From Temnothorax longispinosus (Eukaryota > Arthropoda > Insecta > Hymenoptera > Formicidae): 64,000 nucleotides of DNA. This document shows positions 1 to 10,773 of this stretch, piece after piece; position 1 is the stretch's first letter, and each line of letters begins with the position of its first letter. The notes under the pieces were generated by a model. That model was not told where the DNA came from and made no database searches. It was given only the letters and a program-made list of their open reading frames with translations. The position numbers and the translations under genes are program-made. The stretch spans positions 1,364,001-1,428,000 of the forward strand of contig NC_092364.1 in assembly GCF_030848805.1 (NCBI RefSeq). The letters are read 5' to 3'.

Positions 1-3000
1 AGCTTGATCCTAATCGAGCCCTAATTGCTAATCAGCTCGATTAGCTAGCGACTGGCGTTTTCAGAAAAAGAAAAGGAGGAGTGTAATCGCGAGATTGTTA
101 ATAGAACCGCTGTATTCCGGGGCAAATACGAGAAACGGTTATTACTTAATTAGTTTGCCGAGGTTCGACGGACGTAGGACGTAGCAATCCCCCACTGACA
201 TCCAGCGTTTAAATTTCTCATCTTTGGACAAATTTAGTACTTTAATTACAAAACCGTATTCCGCGAGAGCTTTTCAAAACGTATTTGGAAGAACCCGTTG
301 CGAAAAATCGGCCGGCCTTAAGCGATTGAGAGCGGTTAGAGATCAGCGCAAAGTGGGTGGCTGAGGGTGCATGGCTGCGATGTGGATTAGGTGTTGGCGT
401 GCAGAGATCGGGGCTGCGCAGAAGCGGGGGCAGCGACGGCGACGGGGGCCGATGCTAGTGCAGCCATCGCGGTGATAGACACGACGGCTATCGAGTTCAG
501 GGGCCCACCCCTCGATCATCACCCGAGCATCGTGGCGCTCCACCATCGGGGTACACCGGACGCCCGCGCTACCGCACCCTCCTCGCGCCACGACACAAGG
601 TACTTGGACGGGGAACTTGATCCAGGGCTCGAGCGCCTCGCGTAGCGAAATGTCGTAAATGATCCCCAGGATTATTCCCCGAGAATTTTCGAACGTCCAG
701 AATTGATCCGTGTGCAAACGAGGATAAATGTGCCCGAGGCATCTCTCTCGGGGGTATTTTTAACGTTCCATTTTTCCTCTCTCGATCTCTGTCGCGTCAT
801 TTTATCCGCGATATGTCATAATGGACAAATCATTCTTCATTACATTCCAAAGAAAGATATCTATTACACACTTGCGACACGAACTTTAATTTTATAAAAC
901 AATGTGGTAGATTTAATTAATTAAAATGTCATATTTTTTTCTCTTTGCTAGGAAGTATATACATTTTTACACATATAGAAATACGACATATTTTAAGACT
1001 CAATTTTCATAATTGTTGCTCGATACGATATTATTTCACGAAAACCTCAAGGTACTTTCTGCTCGGAGCATATTAAAATTAAATATTTTACGAATACCGT
1101 GGAATCGAACTGAGATATCTTACGGATGTTAGATTAAAATTGTGACGTTCTGTGGTCAATGGGATTAAACCAGAATATATTCCGCGGATATCGCGTGCTA
1201 CATGAGACAAGTTCGATTCGCGTCATCGCCCACCGGGAATTTTGATCTATACACAAAACATTAATCGAATTGAAATATCCGAGCCTATAGAGTTCGTCGG
1301 TCCGTCGGTCGGTTTCAGGACGAGTTTGATTATTCGATCGCGCTCCGGTAAAGGGGTAAGCACTTCCTGACGCAACGTTGATCGTACATATAGATCGGGA
1401 CCGGTATCACGTAAACGCACAATATATCTACATGCACACACGCATACACACGTAAATGCATGCGCATCATGCACTGATTGATGATATCGTCTTCATTGTG
1501 CACTCGGCACTCGACTATAGAGTCGATTGGCCTGATTGATTCTAGACTAGATTTTGGCGAGAGTATCGTCTGGTTTGCATGCTGGCAACTAATGATCGAA
1601 ACAAGTGTGATTGACAACAGTAGGAAGTAGCGTCGAGATTGATGTTTGCAAGAATAACTGTCATAGGGGATGATATACGAATTAAGATAATCCATTATTC
1701 AGTAATGTGAAAGACACGGTTTTATCGCGCAAGTATTATCACGAGCTTTAACACGGAAAAGGACGATTGCCAGTAAGACCTTACTCTTACGATGTAAATG
1801 CGAAAGACAGCTTTTATCTATTAATTTCTATAATCTATATAAAAATAATTTCCGTAATCTACGTAAAAGAATTCTCATTTTTTAATGGAAGATCCTTTTT
1901 CGTACAATCAGAAATATATACCGTAAAAATACAAAGATAAAAAAATATATGTACTACTGCTAGTAATAATACGATATATGATATAACGTGCGGGAAGAAA
2001 TCTAATCCTCTTGTCAAGTATCAAAGGTATAAAGAGCTTCTAAATGCTTTTATCAAGTATCAAAGATATACAGAGCTTCTAAACGCTCGCTTATTCCTTT
2101 GCGAAAAAATTTCGCCATGAATCTATAAAATCTACAAAAGTATAAAAAAAATCTAAGAATTCGTGCAACTGTATCTTTCAAAAAATCAAGTCAAAGCAGA
2201 TTCATAGGGTGAATAGCGACGCTTTGAATGTTGACTGAGTAAAGAAAGCTCGGATTAAATCTTTTCAAAAAGGAGCTTCGCTGACGCGACGTGAAAGATT
2301 AACTCGATTGCCGCGGTAAAAGAGAAATGGGAGTAACGCGGCAATTCTTGTCGAGCCGCGAGCGGAGAGCGTAAACGCGCCAGAATTGTTTGACGTGCAT
2401 TCTTCCGCGCGAGGAGAAAAAGAAGAGTCGAGATTGCGCGATTGAAAGAATTTACGCTCGGCGGGACGAGGAATAAATATCCCGTTTTCCGGATTTCCGT
2501 TTTGCGGCTTTATATCGGCGTATCCGCCTTCTCATTATCGGCGTTAAATATTTTCGCGGTTACTTCTGACTCTATTACGCAAATTGACCGTTCATCGTTG
2601 ATTTGCGGTTGAAACGCGGATATTGGCCCTCTCCGATGCGCGATGGGCATGGGAAAATGTCGCAAGCGGAATTGCTCTCGCAAGTTTCAAGAAAAATCTT
2701 GATGAATATGATCAATCTTGATAAATCTTGATAAAGGTATCTGTGCTTGGTTTAAAAATTTCTCTCGTGGAAGATAGTAGATGCGGCAGAGTATTTAGAC
2801 GATAAATTAACGTAATAAAAGAGTGAAAATATTTATTGAAAACTATTATTAAAACGGGTCTAAAGTATATTGTATAATGATTCAAGATCAATGAAGATCC
2901 ATATAGGTGTCAACAAATTATAGGTACAAAATTTGAACGTTAGAATTGCGACGTAGGTTCGAAAATAGAAAAAAAAATCTTATGAGTGTCGCTTATAATT

Positions 3001-3214
3001 AAGTTTACGTAAGTAATGAGCTAATTCACACAAGTCAAAGATGGATCATTTTTTTTTCAAATCTCAAGTAAACTTTATTTAAGTAAGATATCTTAAGAGA
3101 GAACATTAAGAGACTTACACTTACAAAGATATCAACGTAGAAAATTGAACTAGCAAACCGACGAATCCTTGTTCTTTTTCCACGAGAAGTAACTTCGTTT
3201 CAATCTTCACGTGA
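1..3214. other. Upstream or intronic region without a supported gene
   Basis: I found no convincing exon here. A CpG-rich patch at about 360-650 is open on both strands (124 codons on -, 84 on +), but neither translation resembles a family I know and neither is bounded by good splice sites. A second GC-rich patch lies at 2300-2700. A short tandem duplication of about 41 bp sits near 2013-2095 (two copies of a unit containing TATCAA...GAGCTTCTAAA). The rest is AT-rich. Because the next gene starts with an internal exon, this stretch is probably an intron of that gene. Confidence 0.4.
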
Positions 3215-3409
3215 CATTTAATTATCCTGGCTAGTCAAGGCAAAAAACGAAAACGGGAGAAACTTAACGAGACGTTGGCCGAGGAAGAAACCGATCTCGA
3301 GAAATTCGCGGACGCGATTTGTACCTGTAGTTTCGCGAACCTACTCTGTAACGAGATAGACACGACTATATACCGCCTACGTCGTGGCTCGCGTCGTGCC
3401 AGGTTGTGA
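3215..3409 (+). other. Open frame just upstream of exon 3403, possible alternative exon
   Basis: One + frame is open from 3215 to a TGA at 3407-3409. It reads as a charged peptide (KRKREKLNETLAEEETDLEK, then a Cys-rich part) that looks more like protein than random AT-rich sequence. A pyrimidine-containing acceptor ending in CTAG lies at 3231-3234. The frame does not agree with the next exon, which uses another frame from 3403 onward. The AG-GT at 3401-3404 could serve as acceptor for the downstream exon or as donor for this one. It may be an exon of another isoform, or chance. Confidence 0.25.
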
Positions 3410-5721
3410 CGACTCTGGGGCCGGCGAAGCCGCAGCGGCTGGCGTCCTCGACGGAGGGGTCGTCGGAGGCGGCGCGCGACCACCAGACGATCGAGGTCCA
3501 CGAGCTGGAGCTGCAGGAGCAGGAGATGCGGGCCCTGCTGTCGCCGTCCAGCCCGTCCCGGTATCAATTGGGCCACCTAGCCGGCACGCCGCCGCACCGG
3601 CTCTGCCTGGAGACGAGCTTCACGTCGCTGCAGAGCCCGACGGACATACCGCAGGCCGGTCGCGAGCTCAGCGTGGACTCCCGGGGTATCCCGTGGGAGT
3701 ACGTCAGCCTCGCCAGTGAGCTGCTCCACACGCCCCGGCCGGAAGACGGAAAACCGTAAGGACGATGAACCACCACTTTGAACCCTTCGCGGTCCGACAG
3801 CGCGAATAATCGAAATCGATGTAATGTAATGCTAGATGTAATGGTGCTATATAGAAATAGTTTTTAAAATTTCTTTTTTTCGACCAGAAACATTTTTTTT
3901 TATATTTCGAACCGCGAAAAATTAGTATCAAGACAAAAGAAGGGAGGGAACCCCGAAGAGGAGGCCGATAGCGGCGATAGAAGTGATGACGTTGAACTCT
4001 GACCACCTAGTGCCAGCAACACTACCCTTATTGCCAGACGTCTAAAGAAAATGCGATTGCTGACCCAAAATTCTTGATTTTATTAGAATCCACGCGTTAA
4101 TCGAGATATCTCAATGACGCAAAGGCAAAGTAGATTTTTATGAGAAAGCGTAGCGAATTCTAAGGAATATTTGAATGAATGGTGGAAGAATCGTTGGATT
4201 ACAGGTATCATTGATCAGAAAGGTATCAAGGAATCCAAGAGGATGAATCAATCATCGCACCCGCTTTCTTCACTCAGAATATCTTAAGCAATTTCATTTC
4301 ACGCTCTCGTTCACTCTCGCTTCTCTCGCTTAGATCCGAATCCTCACCGTGCTATATGATATCGTGCACCTCAAAGTTATCGTCTCGCACCGATATACGA
4401 TTGAATCATATAAAAGATCACAGTCGCGCAGGAAGTGTTCCCGAACGACACAAGGTCCGAAGGAGACGTTTGTGTCGTCCGGATCTTGAAATCCGCAAAC
4501 GAAGTTTCGGTAGCTCGATGGTGAAATGATCGAGGTTTTCCCTTCGCGGGTGAAACTCACCCCTTTCTTTTTCTTTTGCGCGAAGACCGAGCCGTTGGGA
4601 CGACCCGACGCGCACCGCACCCTTGGCCACCCCGGAGACGCTGTCGGAGGCGTCGACGAGCAGTCCGCCGTCGCCGGAAGTGCCGGCGCCCAGGCCGATG
4701 CGACGCACCCCCAAGATCCCGGGAAACTTGTCGACGGCGGCGGACGACCTGAAGAATAATCTGCACTACGCGATGCTCTCGGCGAAGAACTACTTCCTGA
4801 GGACGGGGGAGCACGCGGGGGGCAGCAACAACGGCAGCAGCAGCGGCAACAGCGAGGCGAGTTACGAGAGCGCCAGGAGCCTGGCCGCCGCCGGTCTTCC
4901 GCCGCCGGTCCCGAGACGACGGGACTCCGTTATCGTTAGGAGGTGGATACCTTTGTATATAAAAAAGTTTGGACTAAAGGAAAAATTTAACTTGCCTATA
5001 TAAAGAAGAGATTTCTGAATGATATAACGCGAATCACATTCGCATAAAAATTCGCTTTTAATTCCGAGATAGGGCTGATCTTTCTGTGTCTAAGTATTTT
5101 ATTGAAGTTAGTGAGCTACCGTTTATTCTATAATTCTTGAACTTTCTTTCACAAGAACTTGTATATATTCTATAAATATATATGATATATATTTCAGAGA
5201 ACAACGGACGTGCACAGCAGCGTGTTGCAGGGACGATTTGTCGGAGAACTCGTCGACCCACACGTCGTCGCACTCCTCGAGAGTCTCCCATACCTCGCAT
5301 CGCGTCCAGGTGGAGTTCAACGAGGAGGAGAATAATACCAACGGGTCCAGCTTGGATTTCTACGAGGCGAAGGTAGAGGTCAATTTATCTTTCAATAAGA
5401 AATAAATTTCGATCGTCCGCAATCGTGTCTTCGTGTCTTCAGGGTTCCTGCGGCCAGCGCGACAGTAGCAACGACGTCTTTCTTAGCGTGCGTAGTTCAC
5501 CGGAGTGCAAAGGACTCATGGCACCGGCCACGGATCTAGGTGCCGAATGGAAGAAAGGAATCGATGCTACAGGCGTGGGCGGCGACGCATCGTTACCGCT
5601 TCTCCGAGGCCTGTCGCCCACACCGACCTCCGGCCAGCACAGCTCGCCATTCTTCAACGCCAAGCGGAAAAAATATGTGTATCCCATTACGCTGGTGGGA
5701 CGAGGAGAGAGCAGCGTCTAG
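3403..5721 (+). CDS. Unrecognised protein, last four coding exons (C-terminal part)
   Basis: Four exons join with consistent phase: 3403-3755 (donor CC/GTAAGG), 4586-4942 (acceptor after a long pyrimidine tract), 5198-5372 and 5443-5721, ending in TAG. The 5' part of the gene lies upstream and I could not find it, so no start is given. I do not recognise the protein. What can be seen is a hydrophilic, Ser/Pro-rich, probably disordered tail with no membrane segment: a Glu/Leu-rich stretch (VHELELQEQEM) in the first exon, a Pro/Arg-rich stretch (PRPMRRTPKIPG) in the second, a Ser/His-rich third exon, and a basic end (NAKRKKYVYPITLVGRGESSV is its last part). The final residues ESSV resemble a class I PDZ ligand (S/T-x-V), which would suit a membrane receptor, channel or scaffold tail. 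That role is inference. Coding exons are much richer in GC than the introns. Confidence 0.6.
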
Positions 5722-7401
5722 TCATAGATTCTAAGATAAATGCTGGACATAATCAACGATTGTGAAGTCATCCTTCACTCGACAAACAATCGTAATGGAG
5801 GAAATAATGGTATCGCTCTGTGCGACTCGTGTATGATCCTCCTTAACTTCGACTAGAAGGAATATTTATTGTGAAGAACTTTTTAGCTCAGCGAATTGAA
5901 ATAAAATCAATCGAGGACCATGAGGCACGATAACAGTAGTCAGAAGTAGGCGTTTGGATATATGTGCCAAATTCTTCTTCTTACCAATTTCCTCTTCTTC
6001 CTCAATCTACGAATTTCTCAGGTAATCAACCTAAACGGCAGTCTAAGAAACGTATGAACGTAGGATATCTTTGAAATGCGTTTTTATGTCGCTTTTGCGC
6101 ATTTGCGACTGTCCATCTTCGATTTACAGATTTAAACATACTTTCTTCAAAACATTGTCCCGTCTTGATACGAATGTTTCGACTAGCAACGCATTTCTTC
6201 GAGGTATTACAGTTTGATAATCTTACTGTAATAATCACAATTATTAAACAATAACTCGTTCAAACGGGATTACATTGCTTAAATATCAATAACAAGAAGG
6301 TACTTGTGCATGTTCCTAAGGACAATGTTGAACAATAGTCGAGCGATTATTTTAACAATTAATTAATGAAGCTGGATGTTAATTATGCAATATGAAATTA
6401 CCTATCTCTTGGGGGAGGATTTTCAATTCTATATCAGAAAAGCTATTCCTACTCTCGTCTAGTGTCAGAGAGAAATACATTTCTGCAACTAACTATAAAT
6501 CTCTTGATCGAGATTAAAATATGTACTGCATATCGCAGTAACGGCCTATTTTGTATCAATATCGTTTATTAAGATCACAGTAGAAACCATGATTTTTATA
6601 TATTTCTAAATGGATTTGTCGAATAAAAATCAAATCTTGCATACATAATTCTGTTCGAGTTTTTGATATAATTTGTACTGTTCTTAGAACGTGCTTTAAT
6701 ATACGAATCGATATGGCGTAGTAATAATTATTCAGTACCTTTTTATTACACTCTAGTCAAATCGCTCGAGTTTGACGATGATACTTAGGGCTTAGGGCGA
6801 ATAAAAAAATACTTCACGAAACGTTATCGCGATTATATATAGTCAAAAGAAAATGCGATTGTCAAGTATATGACCTTTCTTGAGGATATGCTTAAGAATC
6901 GGAGTTTTGATGTCGCTGTACTTATGTAAAAAAAAATAGCACCAAGTGGCATTTAAATTCTAGTCAATATAACGTATGCTTAGAAAGTGTAACATTTATT
7001 GTAACCTTAGAGGAAAAAATGCACAGAATATACAATTAATTTTAACATAGAACTATTTATAAGAAATAAACGATAAAGAAAACCGCTACATCTGTATATA
7101 ATGTACATGCAATTGGTTATCTGCATATTGAGACCACCATAGAACGAAAAAATTCCGAAAAAATTATCAATGTAACGCGAACTCGATGTCGCATGCCGAG
7201 TGATAATAAATTATTACAGTAAATTTATCATTATTCATTCGTTTGTTACAGGAAACTTCTCTGTGTAATATAAACAGTCATTCATTCCAGTAGATTCCGT
7301 GTTAAATGTTCAAATTTTCTCGTGTATAAGACGAAGACAGTTCGTTAACAAAGTAAGCTGCGCAGAGCATACATATATTTGTAAAAAAAAAAAAAAAGAA
7401 A
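5722..7401. other. Intergenic, 3' untranslated sequence
   Basis: AT-rich sequence between two convergent genes. It should hold the 3' UTR of the gene ending at 5721 and the polyadenylation region of the minus-strand Asterix gene. Candidate AATAAA motifs occur around 7060 and 7206. I see no coding exon or RNA gene. Confidence 0.4.
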
Positions 7402-7734
7402 CTATTGCATGGCGCTTGCCCACGGCGGTATCATGGGCTGTGGATTTTGTAAGTAGGACATCACTACCGCCGATATTGACAGCATGAAGCAGCTGAGGAT
7501 TTGCTTGGCGTCCTCGCTCACTCGCGTATTGGCGAAGCTGATGCAGGAGCAGTAGAGCGCCACCCAGGAACACCATTTCAGCCTCATCATCAAGCCGCAC
7601 ATACTGAAGATCATTCCTATGACGTTCATGTACTCCGGAGTCATGTCGTCCTGCATGTGCGTCTGATTGTTTGAGCCCGGTGGCTTGTAGCGAACCTCCT
7701 TGTCCGGCCGCCTCGGATCTGTCGAGCTATTCAT
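7402..7734 (-). CDS. PAT complex subunit Asterix (WDR83OS family)
   Basis: A 110-residue ER membrane protein, full length for the family. Asterix works with CCDC47 in the PAT complex, an intramembrane chaperone that protects multipass proteins during insertion at the ER translocon (family knowledge). The sequence shows the conserved N terminus (TDPRRPDKEVRYKPPG), then DDMTPEYMN, a run of hydrophobic segments (MIFSMCGLMM, WVALYCSCISFAN, FMLSISAVVMSYL) and the near-invariant C-terminal NPQPMIPPWASAMQ. The ATG at 7734 begins MNSSTDP and matches family proteins; an upstream in-frame TTG is not needed. The coding region is one exon, preceded by an acceptor (TTGCAG) at 7744. A 5' UTR exon ends at a strong donor (CAC/GTAAGT) at 8250. 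The gene faces Ras2 head to head. Confidence 0.95.
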   Translation of the reverse strand: MNSSTDPRRPDKEVRYKPPGSNNQTHMQDDMTPEYMNVIGMIFSMCGLMMRLKWCSWVALYCSCISFANTRVSEDAKQILSCFMLSISAVVMSYLQNPQPMIPPWASAMQ

Positions 7735-7761
7735 TTTGAATATCTGCAATACAGAATACAG

Positions 7762-8192
7762 ATGCTAAGTAACAACTTTATTGTTTTCTGTCAAAAAGAA
7801 ATCAGTGGTGTACAGTTTTTTTTTTTTTTAAGCAAGCCCTATCTTTTCCTCTTCATTAAGGCTTAGAAGTGATTTGCAATTAACAAATGTATAATTTTCT
7901 TTTATGAATTGGTATCTATCAAGCCAGTAGGATTGTCTTTCATCAGGAAAGGTTATTATCCCATGGTAAATTAATCAGTTATAAATAAGAATATATTGAT
8001 GCTAAATAATAACTTTGTTTTCTGTCAGAAGGAAATTAACAGGTGTGCAATGTATAATTATTTTTCGAAGCAATCCTCTTCACTGAGGTTTAGAATTTGC
8101 TATTAACAGACGTACAGTTTTTCTTTTTTAATGAATCGGTACCTATCAAAGCAATACGCAATTTTATTTTATCAGGAAAGGTTTACTATCTC
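7762..8192. repeat. Diverged tandem duplication in the Asterix 5' UTR intron
   Basis: The stretch 7762-7972 is repeated at about 7997-8192. Both copies start with GATGCTAA(G/A)TAA, carry TTTTCTGTCA(A/G)AA, then a T-rich run, TTCACTGAGG/TTCATTAAGG, GAAT(T/C)GGTA(T/C)CTATCAA and end in ATCAGGAAAGGTT. Identity is perhaps 70 percent by eye. Both copies lie in the intron 7744-8249. Confidence 0.6.
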
Positions 8193-8299
8193 GCGTTGAA
8201 TTGTTTTCAAGCATATAACATTAATTAAGAGTGGCAACGGCATACTTACGTGTAGATTGGAAGACACTGTACAAATATTATCTAAACGACTGGCATTCC

Positions 8300-8835
8300 A
8301 ACACCAGAATCCGTGAAACACAGTAGATCAGCAGGTTGTCACAAATCACGTCACAACTCGCGGAAGTCGCGGAGGAGGCCCAGAGACAGAGAGTCACGGA
8401 GTCACCTGGCCGCACCGTGAATCGTGACCACTGGTGACGGTGACTTGGTGACCACCGTGACCGGTGACAGAACAAACGAAGTAGACTCGCAGCGCCGCGC
8501 GCGACTGCTCCGCGAACCGCGAAACCTACACATCGTCGCGGTCGTCGCGGAGGGAGAATCCCGACCTGCGACCATAAAAAGTTGGCGAGAGCGCCTCTCG
8601 TCCGCGAGGCTACCGTCCGAGGCCGCGCGCACGAGCCTTGGCGCGAGAAACGTCGTCCGCTCCGCGATACCCGTTTCCGCGCCGCTCGGGACACGTCGTC
8701 CCTCCCGTGGTGGTGTCGACGTCGACGTCGTGTCCGTCGATCGTACGCAACCCACGCGGGATGAGCGTTTAATCGCGCGCGTGCGGCGCCAACGAGAGCA
8801 AAGCAAACACGAGCGAGCGAGAGAGAGAGAGAAAG
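8300..8835. promoter_or_regulatory. GC-rich bidirectional promoter region of Asterix and Ras2
   Basis: The 5' UTR exon of Asterix (-) ends at 8250 and the Ras2 start codon (+) is at 8836. The DNA between is strongly GC- and CpG-rich in an AT-rich setting, with GTGACC/GGTGAC repeats at 8428-8470 and a purine run (GAGAGAGAGAGA) just before the ATG. Two transcripts leaving in opposite directions from one CpG-rich patch suggest a shared promoter. No TATA box is evident. Confidence 0.55.
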
Positions 8836-10773
8836 ATGTCGAAAGCCGCTGACAGACAGAGCTACGCGCAGACCTACAAGCTCGTCGTCGTGGGTGGGGG
8901 CGGTGTCGGAAAATCGGCGATCACGATACAATTCATCCAAGTAAGTTTCAGCAACGATTCATTCCGCTAACGCGATAATGCAATGCTGCCTGGCCGAATG
9001 TCCGAATCCGTGATAGATCGATCGCGTTCGATTCGACGCGCGGAGGCGTTTCCGATCGCGGATCTCTCGACGGAACTCCAATCTCCAATTTCCCTTTTAT
9101 TCGGAAATTCCCCGAACATTCCCCGAAATAAAACAGAAAACGTCGCGTTCGTTCACGTCGTTGTCTCCGAGATGCGATCTGTCCTCGCCGCTCTCCGGAG
9201 CATCGATTATTGCCGCGACGCGTTATCGTCGAATTCCTGTCGGAGATAATCGATGGGCGAAGTAGAAACGGGGGAAGGGGTGTAATCGCGAAATATACGC
9301 GAGCGAGACGTCGCCGCGTCGTCGGGTCGCGTTACACGCGACGAGGCAGAAGAACAAACAGTTGGAGTAGTTGGACGGGTAAGACGGGTTAGGCATTATG
9401 TCACAGCGCGTACGGCAATCGTCATATATGGTCATATACGCGGCAGCGCCATGGCGCGTCGATTCCGACGAAACCTCGAGCCCCCGCGCGAGGGGGCGGA
9501 GAGGAACAGAGGGGTGCGACAATATTCGCAAATCGAATGCGATTTGCCGACGATCGGCAAATACGTGAGATGCCGTTTGAATTTTTGTCATTCTCCTCAT
9601 CAAGAATGATCGGCTGTCTTTTTTTTTTTTATTTAAAACGTGTTTTAATTTTTTTTGCATAAGTAGTTACTTGAAATGATTTTTACACCTCAAATAAAAG
9701 TTATTGTTATTAATTACATATTTTGGTATTTAATTACGTATTTAATTGCATATTTTTGATTGTTCTATAGTTTAGCAGTATTTGAGAACAATATGTACTG
9801 AACTTATATAGATTTACTCAATATTTTTTGAAAATGAGAAACAAAAAAAACTAAACAAACATTAAAGGAACAAAAGAGGCGCATTATAATTACCGTGACG
9901 CTTTATTTTTTCGATACTGGGGTGTAAGATTCATTCCAGATGCCCGTTTCTGAGTTAAATACATGATGAATATCTAAAATATAATATATTTAAAATTGTT
10001 TTCAGAGCTATTTCGTGACCGATTATGATCCAACGATTGAGGATTCCTATACGAAGCAGTGCGTTATCGACGATGTGCCAGCCAAACTCGACAGTAAGCG
10101 AAGAATACATCAACCTATATAATTTAGTTTAAGATCTGTCTTTATTTTTGCTCGTGTTTATTCACACTCGTTCGCTTAATTTGAATCCGGTTTAATACAG
10201 AATCAGAAATCGAATATTGAGAGAGCTATGTTTGCGTTACAGTTTTGGACACCGCTGGCCAAGAGGAATTTAGCGCCATGCGCGAACAATACATGAGAAG
10301 CGGCGAGGGATTCCTCCTCGTGTTTGCCGTCACCGATCACTCGTCTTTCGACGAGATATTAAAGTTTCACAGGCAGATACTTCGGGTGAAGGATCGAGAT
10401 GAGTTTCCCATGCTAATGGTTGGAAACAAAGCGGATTTGGACCATCATAGGATTGTAAGTATCGTCGATAAGTAAGCAAATTTAATCGTACCCCATTCGC
10501 TTCTCTCTGCAGAGAATAATAAGTAATTCCATGTTTTTCCTCCCACAATTTACTAACCCAGTTGAATCTTTATTTTAGGTATCAATTGAGGAGGCGCAAA
10601 ATATGGCGCGTCAATTGAAGATTCCATACATTGAGTGCAGCGCTAAGCTACGGATGAACGTCGATCAAGCTTTCCACGAGCTGGTACGAATCGTCAGAAA
10701 GTTTCAACTGTCGGAACGGCCGCCGCTGAAGCCAAATTACAAGAAGAACAAGAAGAAGTGTTGCATGCTGTAA
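8836..10773 (+). CDS. Ras2: Ras-like protein 2 (R-Ras homologue, small GTPase)
   Basis: Membrane-bound small GTPase of the R-Ras group, orthologous to Drosophila Ras64B. Exons 8836-8940, 10006-10093, 10243-10454 and 10579-10773 give 199 residues, all phases agreeing. Visible motifs: a 14-residue N-terminal extension, P-loop GGGGVGKS (20-27), switch I YDPTIEDSYTKQ (42-53), DTAGQEE (67-73), NKAD (126-129), ECSAK (154-158), a lysine-rich tail and the prenylation box CCML (196-199). The final Leu predicts geranylgeranylation, and the neighbouring Cys could be palmitoylated. GGGG in the P-loop, where H-Ras has GAGG, is normal for R-Ras. Residues needed for GTP hydrolysis (the Gln of DTAGQE) are intact, so the protein should cycle normally. 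The 3' UTR follows; AATAAA motifs are seen at 10957 and 11555. The gene shares its promoter region with Asterix. Confidence 0.96.

Noticed and set aside
343..717. Open frames of 124 codons (-) and 84 codons (+) in a CpG-rich patch
   Set aside because: Neither translation resembles a known family, both strands are open because of GC richness, and neither is bounded by good splice sites.
8278..8940. 220-codon open frame on the minus strand
   Set aside because: It is the antisense of the CpG-rich promoter and the first Ras2 exon; the product is Arg/Ser/His-rich and without family resemblance.
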